64,000 nt of DNA from SELP01 sp035969385 (GTDB taxonomy: Bacteria > Pseudomonadota > Alphaproteobacteria > Rhodobacterales > Rhodobacteraceae), in contig NZ_JAYKKJ010000008.1 of assembly GCF_035969385.1 (NCBI RefSeq), positions 127,796 through 191,795 on the forward strand. Reading direction: 5' to 3'. Of this stretch, positions 1 to 8,133 are shown piece by piece. Numbering within the stretch: the stretch's first letter is position 1; every line of letters begins with the position of its first letter. A program made the translations under genes and the position numbers. Below the pieces are notes generated by a model, which made no database searches, was not told the origin of the DNA, and saw nothing but the letters and a program-made list of their open reading frames with translations.

Positions 1-899
1 ATCAGCGTCAGGGTCAGCCCGCCCACAAGCGGCGCAGACTGCGGCAGATGCGCAACCTGAATGAACACGGCAAGGCCAAGGATACCGAACACGATGGACG
101 GCACGGCAGCGAGGTTCGAGATGTTCACCTCGATCAGGTCGGTGAACCGGTTCTTGGGAGCGAATTCTTCCAGATAGATCGATGCGGCCACCCCGATGGG
201 CAGGGCGCAGGCCAGAACGACAAGCATCATGAACAGCGAACCGATCATCGACAGGCCCATCCCCGCAGCCTCGGGTCGGCTTTCGGATGCGTCAGCCCCG
301 GTGATGAACCGCCAGTTGAAGCGGCGGTCCACGATGCCTGCGTCCCGCATCTGGTCCACAAGGTCCAGGTGCGCGGCATCAAGGTTCTTGTCCTCGGACA
401 GCGACTCGCGCGTGACCCGGCCCTTGAGGTAGCCATCGACACGGCTGGAGGCGAGGAAATCAAAGGTCAGCGGCTGGTCCAGCATCTCGGGGTTGGCCAG
501 CACGTAGTCCCGCAGGTCCGCCCCGGCAGAGGAGGACAGCATCAGAAGCAGGGTCTTCTGGTCCATGTCGGTTTCAATACCCGCGCCTGTCAACGCGGTT
601 TCGATCGCGGTGCCGACCATCTCTTTGTATTTGCCGGTCTTAAGAACCGATGCCTCTGCCGCTTCGATCTCCTCGGCGGTCAGGGTCATTTCGACGGTGA
701 TGAAGGTCTGGGTAAAGGCACGGGTGCCGTTCGAAATGATCGCCACCATCAGCGCCAGCAGGAAGGCCAGTCCGATGCCGATGGCGATCAGCCCATAGGC
801 CTTGAACCGGATCTCGGCCGCATTGCGTTTGCGCGTGCGGGCGTCAAGCTCCAGCAACGACGACTTGCGGCGCGGGGCATTTGCGTCGGTGTCGGTCAT
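1..899 (-). CDS. pstA: Phosphate ABC transporter permease PstA (C-terminus cut by window)
   Basis: Inner-membrane permease that pairs with PstC to move phosphate delivered by PstS. The frame starts at an ATG whose ATGA overlaps the pstC stop, so translation is probably coupled. Seen: a short polar N-terminus, one membrane segment near residues 30-55, a long soluble segment to about residue 205 (the extra domain found in alphaproteobacterial PstA), then the permease core with an EEFAPKNR cytoplasmic loop. The gene runs off the left edge; pstB, phoU and phoB would be expected there but cannot be seen. Family identity is secure from sequence and operon context. Confidence 0.93.
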   Translation of the reverse strand, partial: MTDTDANAPRRKSSLLELDARTRKRNAAEIRFKAYGLIAIGIGLAFLLALMVAIISNGTRAFTQTFITVEMTLTAEEIEAAEASVLKTGKYKEMVGTAIETALTGAGIETDMDQKTLLLMLSSSAGADLRDYVLANPEMLDQPLTFDFLASSRVDGYLKGRVTRESLSEDKNLDAAHLDLVDQMRDAGIVDRRFNWRFITGADASESRPEAAGMGLSMIGSLFMMLVVLACALPIGVAASIYLEEFAPKNRFTDLIEVNISNLAAVPSIVFGILGLAVFIQVAHLPQSAPLVGGLTLTL

Positions 900-2101
900 T
901 CGTACTGCTCCCGGTATTTGCGCACGATGTAGAGGGCGAGGACGTTCAGCCCCAGCGTGATGACGAACAGGGTCATCCCAAGCGAGAAGGCCACCAGCGC
1001 CTCGGGCGAGGAAAAGTCGCTGTCGCCGGTCAGCTGGCTGACGATCTTGGCGGTCACGGTGGTCATGGCATCGAAGGGGTTCAACGACAGGCGGGCGGCG
1101 GCCCCTGCCCCCAACACGACGATCATGGTTTCACCGATGGCGCGCGAGGCAGCCAGAAGAATGGCCCCGACGATCCCCGGCAGGGCGGCGGGCAGAACCA
1201 CATGCCGCACGGTTTCCGATTTGGTGGCGCCAAGGCCCAGCGACCCGTCGCGCATCGCCTGCGGCACCGCGTTGATGATGTCATCGGACAGGGACGACAC
1301 GAAGGGGATCAGCATGATCCCCATGACCAGCCCGGCCGTCATCACCGCCGTACCGCCCTGCATCCAGCCCGCGCCGTCCGGCCCAAAGACAGTCAGCAGC
1401 AGCGGACCAACCGTCAGAAGCGCGAAAAGGCCGTAGACGATGGTGGGGATACCGGCGAGCACTTCCAGAAGCGGCTTGGCAATGGCCCGGAACTTTGGCC
1501 CCGCATATTCGGACAGGTAGAAGGCGGCGAACAGGCCAATCGGCACCGCAACCGCCAAGGCGATGGCCGAAATATAGAGCGTCCCCCAAAGCAGCGGCAG
1601 GATGCCAAGGCTGGAGCCGCCCCCGAAGGAGGGTTGCCAGACCGTCCCGAAGAAAAAGTCCGCCGCCGGGTAGAGCCGGAAGAATTCGACCGTGTTGAAG
1701 ATCAGCGACAGGACGATCCCCAGCGTGGTCAGGATCGCGATCGAGGCCGCGCCGATCAGCAGCCACAGAATGCCGCGTTCAACCGCGTTGCGGGCCCGGA
1801 AGGCCGGACCGGTCCGCGACAGGGCAAGGAAGGTCAGGCCAAGCGAGACCGCAAGGATCAGCAGCGTCGGCAGAAGGGTTCCCCCGGCCATGACCCCACG
1901 CATCCGCAGGAAGGACCAGACCCCAAGCACCAGAAGCGCCGGGACAAGCCCCGTCAGCGCAACGTTGTAGCCATAGTAACCGGGCAGAGAATGCAGCTGC
2001 CTTATGTCGCCCCCCGCGCCGCTCAGCGCACGGGACCGTCCAAGAAAATAGCCCGCCACGGCGATGGCGAGCACGGCAATCAGGGTCCATTGTGCGGGCA
2101 T
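896..2101 (-). CDS. pstC: Phosphate ABC transporter permease PstC
   Basis: Second permease subunit of the PstSCAB high-affinity phosphate importer. About 401 residues, longer than enterobacterial PstC because of an N-terminal extension with three or four extra membrane segments. The conserved core is clear (LAGIPTIVYGLFAL; the EAA-type loop LGATKSETVRHVVLPAALPG; SRAIGETM). I chose the ATG at 2101 because GGAG lies about six bases upstream; an in-frame start at 2143 exists but lacks a good ribosome site. Downstream it overlaps pstA by 4 bp; upstream a strong hairpin separates it from pstS. Confidence 0.95.
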   Translation of the reverse strand: MPAQWTLIAVLAIAVAGYFLGRSRALSGAGGDIRQLHSLPGYYGYNVALTGLVPALLVLGVWSFLRMRGVMAGGTLLPTLLILAVSLGLTFLALSRTGPAFRARNAVERGILWLLIGAASIAILTTLGIVLSLIFNTVEFFRLYPAADFFFGTVWQPSFGGGSSLGILPLLWGTLYISAIALAVAVPIGLFAAFYLSEYAGPKFRAIAKPLLEVLAGIPTIVYGLFALLTVGPLLLTVFGPDGAGWMQGGTAVMTAGLVMGIMLIPFVSSLSDDIINAVPQAMRDGSLGLGATKSETVRHVVLPAALPGIVGAILLAASRAIGETMIVVLGAGAAARLSLNPFDAMTTVTAKIVSQLTGDSDFSSPEALVAFSLGMTLFVITLGLNVLALYIVRKYREQYE

Positions 2102-2130
2102 GGTTGCTCCGGTCCGGTTGGTCGTAGATT

Positions 2131-2156
2131 GGGGCGGCGACACATGCCGCCGCCCC
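2131..2156 (-). promoter_or_regulatory. Intercistronic hairpin between pstS and pstC
   Basis: Perfect 9-bp stem GGGGCGGCG / CGCCGCCCC with an 8-base loop, placed just after the pstS stop and before the pstC ribosome site. There is no T-run, so it is not a classical terminator. Inference: it stabilises or partly attenuates the message so that the binding protein is made in excess over the permeases, as in other binding-protein operons. Confidence 0.6.
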
Positions 2157-2165
2157 GGTGTGGGC

Positions 2166-3200
2166 TTAGTTGCCCATGGTCTGTTCGGCTTCGATCATCG
2201 CCTGGGTCGCGGCCAGTTCCGGATCGGACACGAGGCCATAGGCGGCCAGCGGGCCATCGGGACCGGCGATTTCGTCAGCCATGAAGAACTGTGCGTATTC
2301 CTTCAGGCCAGGGATCACGCCAAGGTGGGCGGCCTTGATGTAGAAGAACAGCGGGCGCGACACCGGGTAATCGCCCGAAGCGATGGTTTCGGTCGACGGC
2401 GCGACGCCGCCCATGGTGGCAACCTTCAGGCTGTCGGTGTTGTTTTCATAGAAGGCCAGCCCGAACACACCCAGCGCGTTGGCGTTGGCGTCAACGCGGG
2501 CAAGGGTTTCGGTGTAATCGCCGTCGATGTCGATGGAACGACCATCGGCGCGAACGGCCATACAGGCGGCTTCGGCGGCATCTTCATCCATGCCCATGGC
2601 TTCCATTGCGGCCAGCGCGCCGGTGTCTTCGCAGCCTTGAAGCAGGACCTTTTCCTCGAACACTTCGCGGGTGCCGTGCTTGGTCCCCGGAATGAAGGCC
2701 AGGATTTCTTCGGCCGGCAAGTCGCCATTCACTTCGGCCCAGGTGGTGTTCGGGTTGGCAACCATCGCACCGTCAACGGGCAGTTCGGCGGCAAGGGCAA
2801 GATACCAGTCGGCGGGCTGGAAGGCATCGTAGGCCGGGCCGTCTTTCTGGCTGGCAAAGACGATCCCGTCATAGCCGATGCGCACTTCGATGATGTCGGT
2901 CACGCCGTTTTCGGCACAGGCGTCGATTTCCTTCTGGCGGATCGCGCGGGAGGCATTGGCGATGTCGATGGTGTTTTCCCCGACGCCTTCACAGAAGCGG
3001 GCCAGACCGGCCGAGGAGCCGCCCGATTCGACAACCGGGGTCGGCAGGTCGGTGTTTTCGCCAAACAGTTCGGCAACGATCGACGCATAGGGAAGGACGG
3101 TGGACGACCCGGCAACCTGCACGTTGTCACGGGCAGTGGCGGCGGTGGCGGTCATCGCGGCAAGGGCAAGGACCGATACGGAAAGGGTGGTGCGTTTCAT
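2166..3200 (-). CDS. pstS: Phosphate-binding periplasmic protein PstS
   Basis: Periplasmic receptor of the Pst importer, 344 residues. The start at 3200 gives a normal signal peptide (MKRTTLSVSVLALAAMTATAATA) cut before ARDNVQVAGSSTV, and AGGAG lies 9 bases upstream; the frame is open to 3320 but that extension is basic and has no signal sequence. Phosphate-site motifs are visible: GSSTV near the N-terminus, GGSSAG followed by an F-C-E-G-V-G-E segment, and IDIANASR. First gene of pstSCA. Expression is probably PhoB-controlled (see the Pho box). Confidence 0.95.
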   Translation of the reverse strand: MKRTTLSVSVLALAAMTATAATARDNVQVAGSSTVLPYASIVAELFGENTDLPTPVVESGGSSAGLARFCEGVGENTIDIANASRAIRQKEIDACAENGVTDIIEVRIGYDGIVFASQKDGPAYDAFQPADWYLALAAELPVDGAMVANPNTTWAEVNGDLPAEEILAFIPGTKHGTREVFEEKVLLQGCEDTGALAAMEAMGMDEDAAEAACMAVRADGRSIDIDGDYTETLARVDANANALGVFGLAFYENNTDSLKVATMGGVAPSTETIASGDYPVSRPLFFYIKAAHLGVIPGLKEYAQFFMADEIAGPDGPLAAYGLVSDPELAATQAMIEAEQTMGN

Positions 3201-3508
3201 CACAGGTGGCTCCTGGTTTCGGTGGCCGGTCGCGTCGTTGCGACCTTGGCGCCGGTCTAGCCCCGGTCTGTGATGCTTATGTAAAACGAATGTAACAGTT
3301 TGATGAAACCTGAAATTCATATTATTTCATTATTTATCAATGTGATAACTCTCTTCCGGGCACAGGATAGCGTCACGGAACACCGAATGTGACAGGATTT
3401 TCGTCATATTCGGCCCTCGGCGATTCCGGGCGGCGGGTCAGAGGGTGTTGCGCTTGTCCCGCAGACCGCCCAAAGTCACCCCAACGCCAGACCTGATCGG
3501 AGCCAAAG
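3201..3508. other. Intergenic region between divergent pstS and the aldolase gene
   Basis: 308 bp without a credible gene. It holds an unusually AT-rich stretch at about 3310-3350, typical of promoter DNA, the candidate Pho box at 3281-3298 and a further isolated CTGTCAC half-site (minus strand, 3389-3395). Both flanking promoters must lie here. No terminator or RNA gene seen. Confidence 0.6.
3281..3298 (-). promoter_or_regulatory. Candidate Pho box upstream of pstS
   Basis: Read on the pstS strand, CTGTTAC-ATTC-GTTTTAC has the two-half-site, 11-bp-period layout of PhoB sites (consensus CTGTCAT-N4-CTGTCAT). The first half matches 5 of 7 bases and the second only 3 of 7. It ends about 80 bp before the pstS start. 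Position and target gene fit; the sequence match is moderate. Confidence 0.45.
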
Positions 3509-4276
3509 ATGGACCTGCCCCAGAACCGTTTCAAAGCCGCCCTGAAGGCAGGCAAGCAACAGATCGGCCTTTGGAACATCATCGGCGGGTCGATGGCGCC
3601 CGAGGCCTTGGCCGGGGCCGGATTCGATTGGGTGGTGATCGACACCGAACATTCGCCCACCGATGTGCCTGACGTGCTGACCGCCCTTCAGGCGATGGGC
3701 AATCACCCGGAAACCAGCCCGGTCGTCCGCCCCGCGTGGAATGATCCGGTGACGATAAAGCGTATTCTGGATTTCGGGGCACAGACCATACTTGTCCCCT
3801 ATGTCCAGACGAGGGAGGAGGCCGAGGCCGCGGTCGCAGCAACCCGGTATCCGCCGGAGGGGATGCGCGGCGTTGCGGGCGGCACGCGGGCCAGCGGCTA
3901 TAGCCGGATCAAGGGCTATCACGCCAAGGCGAACGAACAGATCTGCCTTCTGGTTCAAGTCGAGACGGTCGAGGCGCTGAGCCGGATTGAAGAGATCGCC
4001 ACCACGCCGGGCGTGGACGGGGTTTTCATTGGCCCCGCCGACCTTGCCACATCAATGGGCTTTCCGGGCGATCCGAACCACCCCGACGTGCGCAAAACGA
4101 TTGAGGCGGCTATTACGGTTCTGGCCGCATTGGGCGTTCCCGCGGGCATTCTGACGCTGGACCGGGCCTTTGCCCGCCGTTGCATCGAACTGGGCACGAC
4201 GTTCACCGCTGTCGGCACCGATATCGGCCTGCTGGTCAGCGCGGCGGATGCCCTTGCCGCCGACTTCAAAGGCTAG
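3509..4276 (+). CDS. HpcH/HpaI family class II aldolase
   Basis: 255-residue TIM-barrel aldolase of the HpaI/GarL type, which cleaves 4-hydroxy-2-oxo-acids or 2-keto-3-deoxyglucarate to pyruvate or tartronate semialdehyde plus an aldehyde. Diagnostic positions are present: GLWN near the N-terminus, the catalytic histidine in VIDTEHS, the arginine in VVRPAW, metal-binding glutamate in LVQVET and aspartate in IGPADLA. The substrate cannot be decided from sequence. It stands alone: it diverges from pstS and ends 2 bp from the convergent carbonic anhydrase stop. Confidence 0.88.
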   Translation: MDLPQNRFKAALKAGKQQIGLWNIIGGSMAPEALAGAGFDWVVIDTEHSPTDVPDVLTALQAMGNHPETSPVVRPAWNDPVTIKRILDFGAQTILVPYVQTREEAEAAVAATRYPPEGMRGVAGGTRASGYSRIKGYHAKANEQICLLVQVETVEALSRIEEIATTPGVDGVFIGPADLATSMGFPGDPNHPDVRKTIEAAITVLAALGVPAGILTLDRAFARRCIELGTTFTAVGTDIGLLVSAADALAADFKG

Positions 4277-4278
4277 CG

Positions 4279-4926
4279 TCAGACCGCGACGAAGGTGCCC
4301 TTGTCCGGCTCGTAGGCTTCCAACCCGCCCTCGCCAATGTCGTTCCACAGACCGTGGAGCGTCAGATAACCGTCATCGACCGCCTGTTTGATGAAGGGGA
4401 AGGTCATCAGGTTTTCCAGCGAAACGAGAACCGCCTCTTTCTCAAGCGCGCGGGTGCGCGTTGCATCGTCGCCGGGCGCAAGCCTGTCATAGCCGGGCCG
4501 CAGGATGTCCATCCACCGCCCGACAAAGCTCGAGGCTTCCTCAAGCTCGGGGGCGTGGCCGCTGCACATGTCATAGCAGCCTTTCACCCCACCGCAGCCG
4601 GAATGGCCGAGCACGATCAGATGCGCGACCTTCAGCGCGGTCACGGCGTATTCCACGGCGGCGGAGGTGCCATGCGGTTCGCCATCGGGGTCATAGCCGG
4701 GGACAAGGTTGGCCACATTGCGGTGAATGAAGAATTCACCCTGATCCGCACCAAAGATCGAGGTGACATGTACGCGGCTGTCGCAGCAGGAGATGACCAT
4801 CGCACGCGGGTGCTGGCCCATTTCCGCAAGGTGCCGATACCAGCCACGGTTCTCAGCGAAGGAGGTCGCCTTCCAACCATGGTAGCGTTTGGCAAGGTAT
4901 TCCGGCAGCGGTTTTGCGTGTTTCAT
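4279..4926 (-). CDS. Beta-class carbonic anhydrase
   Basis: 215-residue zinc enzyme interconverting CO2 and bicarbonate in the cytoplasm. The zinc and catalytic signature is complete: Cys and the Asp-Arg pair in CCDSRV, and His and Cys in LGHSGCGG. Length and N-terminus match the beta-CA clade found in alphaproteobacteria. Monocistronic, divergent from the small helical protein at 5049 and tail-to-tail with the aldolase. Confidence 0.95.
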   Translation of the reverse strand: MKHAKPLPEYLAKRYHGWKATSFAENRGWYRHLAEMGQHPRAMVISCCDSRVHVTSIFGADQGEFFIHRNVANLVPGYDPDGEPHGTSAAVEYAVTALKVAHLIVLGHSGCGGVKGCYDMCSGHAPELEEASSFVGRWMDILRPGYDRLAPGDDATRTRALEKEAVLVSLENLMTFPFIKQAVDDGYLTLHGLWNDIGEGGLEAYEPDKGTFVAV

Positions 4927-5048
4927 GGCGCCCTTCTATCCAAGGTGTCATTCGTTGCAGCCTCATTATGGCGCATTTTCCGGAATTTCGAGAGATTTCT
5001 GCACCTGCGATAAACCGATTGGGAACCAAACCGGCGCTAGATGGTCCC

Positions 5049-5471
5049 ATGCAAAGAGACAGACGCAGATATCACGACCCGTCCATGCCGCCACCGCCGG
5101 TGACGCGGTTGGCCCCGGTCGAAACCTTGCGGATCGACAGTGACCTTGTCGATGCGCTGTATGCCGACCTTGGGAAGGAGGCCGCGGATCTGGTCGTCTG
5201 CCGCGCGCTGGAAGACCTTGCCAACCGGATGAACCGGATCGAGGCGGAACATCGGGCCTGCGCCTTTGACCTTGTCCAGAAAGAAGCGCGTCGGATCATG
5301 GCCGTGGCCCAGCAGATCGGCCTGACAGAGGTCGCGCGGGCCGCCTCTGCTGTTCGGGATTGCGCGGGGAACGGGCAAACGATCGCCACCGTCGCCACAC
5401 TCTGGCGGCTGCGGCGCCTGACCGATCGCGCGATGACGGATATCTGGGCCGACCGCGACGCCGCGCCCTGA
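5049..5471 (+). CDS. Small helical protein, distant resemblance to Hpt domains
   Basis: 140 residues, function unknown. I set the start at the ATG at 5049 because the open frame upstream runs through the carbonic anhydrase promoter. The region from about residue 35 is predicted all-helical with a heptad-like pattern (DLVDALYADLGKEAADLVV, then an RMNRIEAEHRA helix), which recalls a four-helix Hpt bundle. The phosphorylatable His of the HxxxG motif is not present, so a working phosphotransfer role is unlikely. It ends 4 bp before the convergent yqgE stop. Confidence 0.65.
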   Translation: MQRDRRRYHDPSMPPPPVTRLAPVETLRIDSDLVDALYADLGKEAADLVVCRALEDLANRMNRIEAEHRACAFDLVQKEARRIMAVAQQIGLTEVARAASAVRDCAGNGQTIATVATLWRLRRLTDRAMTDIWADRDAAP

Positions 5472-5475
5472 CAGT

Positions 5476-6045
5476 TCAGGCCCGGCCGGATTGCGCGGAC
5501 AAAAGCAGGGGATCAATGCCAAGGGTCTTCAGGGCGGCCGACCATTTGTGTTCGTCAGCGCGGCCAAACAGGATGTCCGGACGCGGATCGCAGGTCAGCC
5601 AGCCGTTGTCGGCGATTTCGCCCTCAAGCTGGCCCGGCCCCCAGCCGGAATAGCCCAGCGCCAGCATCGATGCGTTCGGCCCCTTGCCGTTCGCCATATC
5701 CTCAAGAACATCCATCGTTGCCGACATGGATGTGTCCTCATCCACTTCGAGCGTGCCGACATCAGACCGGTATTCGGAACTGTGCAGCACGAATCCCCGC
5801 CCGTGCTCCACCGGCCCGCCGAAATGCACCCGGATGTCGCGGGTCCCGTCGCCCCGGCTGATCCCCAATTGGTCCAGAAGGTCGGAAAACCGAATTTCTG
5901 GCGCGGGTTTGTTCACGATCAGCCCCATCGCCCCATCTTCGGAATGGGCGCACATGTAGACGACGCTGTGTTCGAACCGCGGGTCGCCCATGCCGGGCAT
6001 GGCGATAAGAAGTTTGCCGGTCAGGTCAGAGGAAAACGGTTTCAT
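5476..6045 (-). CDS. yqgE: YqgE/AlgH family protein (UPF0301)
   Basis: 189 residues, full family length. Hallmarks: LTGKLLIAMPGMGDPRFEHSVVY near the N-terminus, GLIVNKP, FGGPVEHGRGFVLHS, and LGYSGWGPGQLEGE. Members are single-domain cytoplasmic proteins implicated in transcriptional regulation of alginate or envelope genes in some gamma-proteobacteria, with no settled biochemical activity. Divergent from the DsbD-alpha-like gene at 6132 with 86 bp between them. Confidence 0.93.
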   Translation of the reverse strand: MKPFSSDLTGKLLIAMPGMGDPRFEHSVVYMCAHSEDGAMGLIVNKPAPEIRFSDLLDQLGISRGDGTRDIRVHFGGPVEHGRGFVLHSSEYRSDVGTLEVDEDTSMSATMDVLEDMANGKGPNASMLALGYSGWGPGQLEGEIADNGWLTCDPRPDILFGRADEHKWSAALKTLGIDPLLLSAQSGRA

Positions 6046-6131
6046 TCTTTAATCATGTGATGCCGGGCCGCCACGTTCAAGGGGCCGCTCGCGCCGCCCT
6101 CGCCGGAACGTGACTTCCGCTTGCCGTCGGG

Positions 6132-6956
6132 ATGCCTATGTTGACGGCGATGACACCGATCCGCGCCTTTGCCTTTGGCCTTTGTGCCCTCTTCTCTCCC
6201 GCCGCGCAGGCGCAGGGGATCGAGGTGCCTGTCACGGTCGAAGTTTTGCCGGGCTGGCGCACCGCCGATGGCACCCATATGTCCGCGATCCGCATCGACT
6301 TGGGTGAAGGTTGGAAGACCTATTGGCGCGCGCCGGGGGATGCGGGGATCCCGCCGCGCATTGTCTGGGCGGGGTCCGAAAACGTCGATGGCGCGGCCCT
6401 GCATTGGCCAGTGCCCGAGGTGTTCATGTCGGCCGGAATGCAGACCATCGGCTATCACGGGTCGGTCGTGATCCCGATGGAATTGCACACCCCCGATGCC
6501 GGGGCCGACGCTACACTGCGCGGCACACTGGAAATCGGGGTCTGCGACGACATCTGCGTCCCCGTCTCGGTCCCGTTTGATCTGGTTCTGCCCGGTGACG
6601 CGCGCCACCGGTCGCCCGAGATTGCCGCCGCCCTGATCGACCGCCCGCTGACCGGGGCCGAGGCCGGGGCCGGGCCTGTCACATGCCAGATCGCGCCGAC
6701 CGACGACGGGCTGCGCCTGACGGCATCGGTCCAGATTCCCGCCGGGCACGGTGAAGAGATCGTGGTGATGGAAACCGCCGATCCCGAGATCTGGGTGTCG
6801 GGCGCGGCAACATCACGTGACGGCAACCACCTGACCGCCTCTGCCGATCTTGTCCATCTTGCGGGTGCACCGATGTCGATCGACCGGTCCGGCCTGCGCT
6901 TTACCATCCTGTCGGATGGAACGGCCGTGGACCTGCGGGGCTGCGCAGCGGGCTAG
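6132..6956 (+). CDS. Exported DsbD-alpha-like domain protein
   Basis: 274 residues with a signal peptide (hydrophobic stretch RAFAFGLCALFSPAAQAQG). The mature part resembles the periplasmic N-terminal (alpha) domain of DsbD/ScsB thiol-disulphide reductases: immunoglobulin-like strands, GEGWKTYWR, and a CDDIC segment that would supply the redox cysteine pair. The membrane beta domain and thioredoxin-like gamma domain are absent, so it is a free-standing alpha domain that would need a separate electron donor. The ATG at 6150 is an alternative start. Its stop overlaps the moaB stop tail-to-tail. Confidence 0.8.
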   Translation: MPMLTAMTPIRAFAFGLCALFSPAAQAQGIEVPVTVEVLPGWRTADGTHMSAIRIDLGEGWKTYWRAPGDAGIPPRIVWAGSENVDGAALHWPVPEVFMSAGMQTIGYHGSVVIPMELHTPDAGADATLRGTLEIGVCDDICVPVSVPFDLVLPGDARHRSPEIAAALIDRPLTGAEAGAGPVTCQIAPTDDGLRLTASVQIPAGHGEEIVVMETADPEIWVSGAATSRDGNHLTASADLVHLAGAPMSIDRSGLRFTILSDGTAVDLRGCAAG

Positions 6957-7501
6957 CCCTTGGTCCGCTGTTTGTGTTCTTCCAGACGCGGGAAGATTTC
7001 CACGAAATTGCAGGGCATATGCCGGTAATCCAGCTGCTTCACAAGGATCTCGTCCCAGGCGTCTTTGCAGGCCCCCGGGCTGCCGGGAAGGGCGAACAGA
7101 TAGGTGCCCTGCGCGACCCCCGCCGTTGCCCTGCTCTGGATCGCTGAGGTGCCGATCTTCTGCATCGACACCATTGTGAAGACCGTGCCGAAAGCGTCGA
7201 TCTCTTTTTCATAGACATCCCGGTGCGCCTCGACACTCACGTCGCGCCCGGTCAGGCCGGTGCCGCCGGTCGAGATGATCACATCCACGGACGGATCGGC
7301 GCACCATGCCCGAAGCTGCGCCGCGATCTGGTCCCGCTCGTCCGGCAGGATGCGCCGGTCGGCAAGGGTGTGTCCCGCCGCGTCGATCCGTCCGACCAGC
7401 GTGTCGCCCGACCGGTCCTCGGCCAGGGTCCGGGTATCGCTGACCGTCAGGACGGCAATCCGGACCGGGATGAATTCGCGGCTTTCGTCGATACGGCTCA
7501 T
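6953..7501 (-). CDS. moaB: Molybdenum cofactor biosynthesis protein B
   Basis: 182 residues of the MoaB/MogA molybdopterin-adenylyltransferase family, which adenylylates molybdopterin before metal insertion. Motifs: VLTVSDTRT, DVIISTGGTGLTGRDVS (the nucleotide-binding TGGTG loop), and ALPGSPGACKDAW near the C-terminus. The start codon overlaps the lysE stop (ATGA), so it is the last gene of udg-lysE-moaB. The moaD-moaE pair lies far away at 42 kb. Confidence 0.94.
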   Translation of the reverse strand: MSRIDESREFIPVRIAVLTVSDTRTLAEDRSGDTLVGRIDAAGHTLADRRILPDERDQIAAQLRAWCADPSVDVIISTGGTGLTGRDVSVEAHRDVYEKEIDAFGTVFTMVSMQKIGTSAIQSRATAGVAQGTYLFALPGSPGACKDAWDEILVKQLDYRHMPCNFVEIFPRLEEHKQRTKG

Positions 7502-8133
7502 GACGGGCGCGCCTCCAGCGCAAGTTTTAGGGCCAGAAGCCCGAAGACCGTGGCCGACAGGGCGCGGACCACCCGTTCGACCCAGGGTGATCCGGTCAGG
7601 GTCCGCCCGATGCCGCCCGCGAAGATACCGACGCAGGCGTTCACACAAAACCCGGTAATCCCGAAGACACCGCCAAGGATCAGGAATTGCGACAGGACCG
7701 AACCGCGCGCCGGGTCCACGAATTGCGGCAGGAAGGCGAGAATGAACAGGATCACCTTGGGGTTGGTGACATTGACCACTACCGCCTCGGCAAAGGCACG
7801 GCGGGCTGTGACTTGCCGCAGCACCGGCGCGTCCGCCTGTCCCAGCGGGGTGCGCAGCGCCCGCCAGCCCAGCACCAGAAGATAAGCAACCCCGGCCCAG
7901 CGGATCGCCTCGAAGACGTTTGGATGCGCGGCCACAAGCGCGCCCAGCCCGATGCCCGCCAGAAGCACATTGACCATCGCCCCCGCGCTGATCCCGGCCG
8001 AGGCGGCCACGGCCACCCGTGGGCCACCCCGGATGCCCTGCGCAAGGCAGAACATCATATCTGCGCCCGGCGTCACATTCAGCGCCAGCGCGGCGGGGAT
8101 GAATGCGGCAAGGATAAGCGGGTCGACGATCAC
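7498..8133 (-). CDS. LysE/RhtB family amino-acid exporter
   Basis: 211-residue inner-membrane exporter with about six membrane segments. Family signatures: NVTPGADMMFCLAQGIRGG in the first loop, and NVTNPKVILFILAFLPQFV. The GTG at 8133 is the start because GTGA overlaps the udg stop; the open frame upstream is only the udg gene out of frame. The substrate (lysine, homoserine or another amino acid) cannot be read from sequence. Middle gene of a three-gene coupled operon. Confidence 0.93.
   Translation of the reverse strand: MIVDPLILAAFIPAALALNVTPGADMMFCLAQGIRGGPRVAVAASAGISAGAMVNVLLAGIGLGALVAAHPNVFEAIRWAGVAYLLVLGWRALRTPLGQADAPVLRQVTARRAFAEAVVVNVTNPKVILFILAFLPQFVDPARGSVLSQFLILGGVFGITGFCVNACVGIFAGGIGRTLTGSPWVERVVRALSATVFGLLALKLALEARPS

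Noticed and set aside
881..2284. Long plus-strand open frame opposite pstC
   Set aside because: Antisense shadow in GC-rich DNA; its product is rich in Arg, Gly, His and Gln with no domain, while the minus strand encodes an obvious permease.
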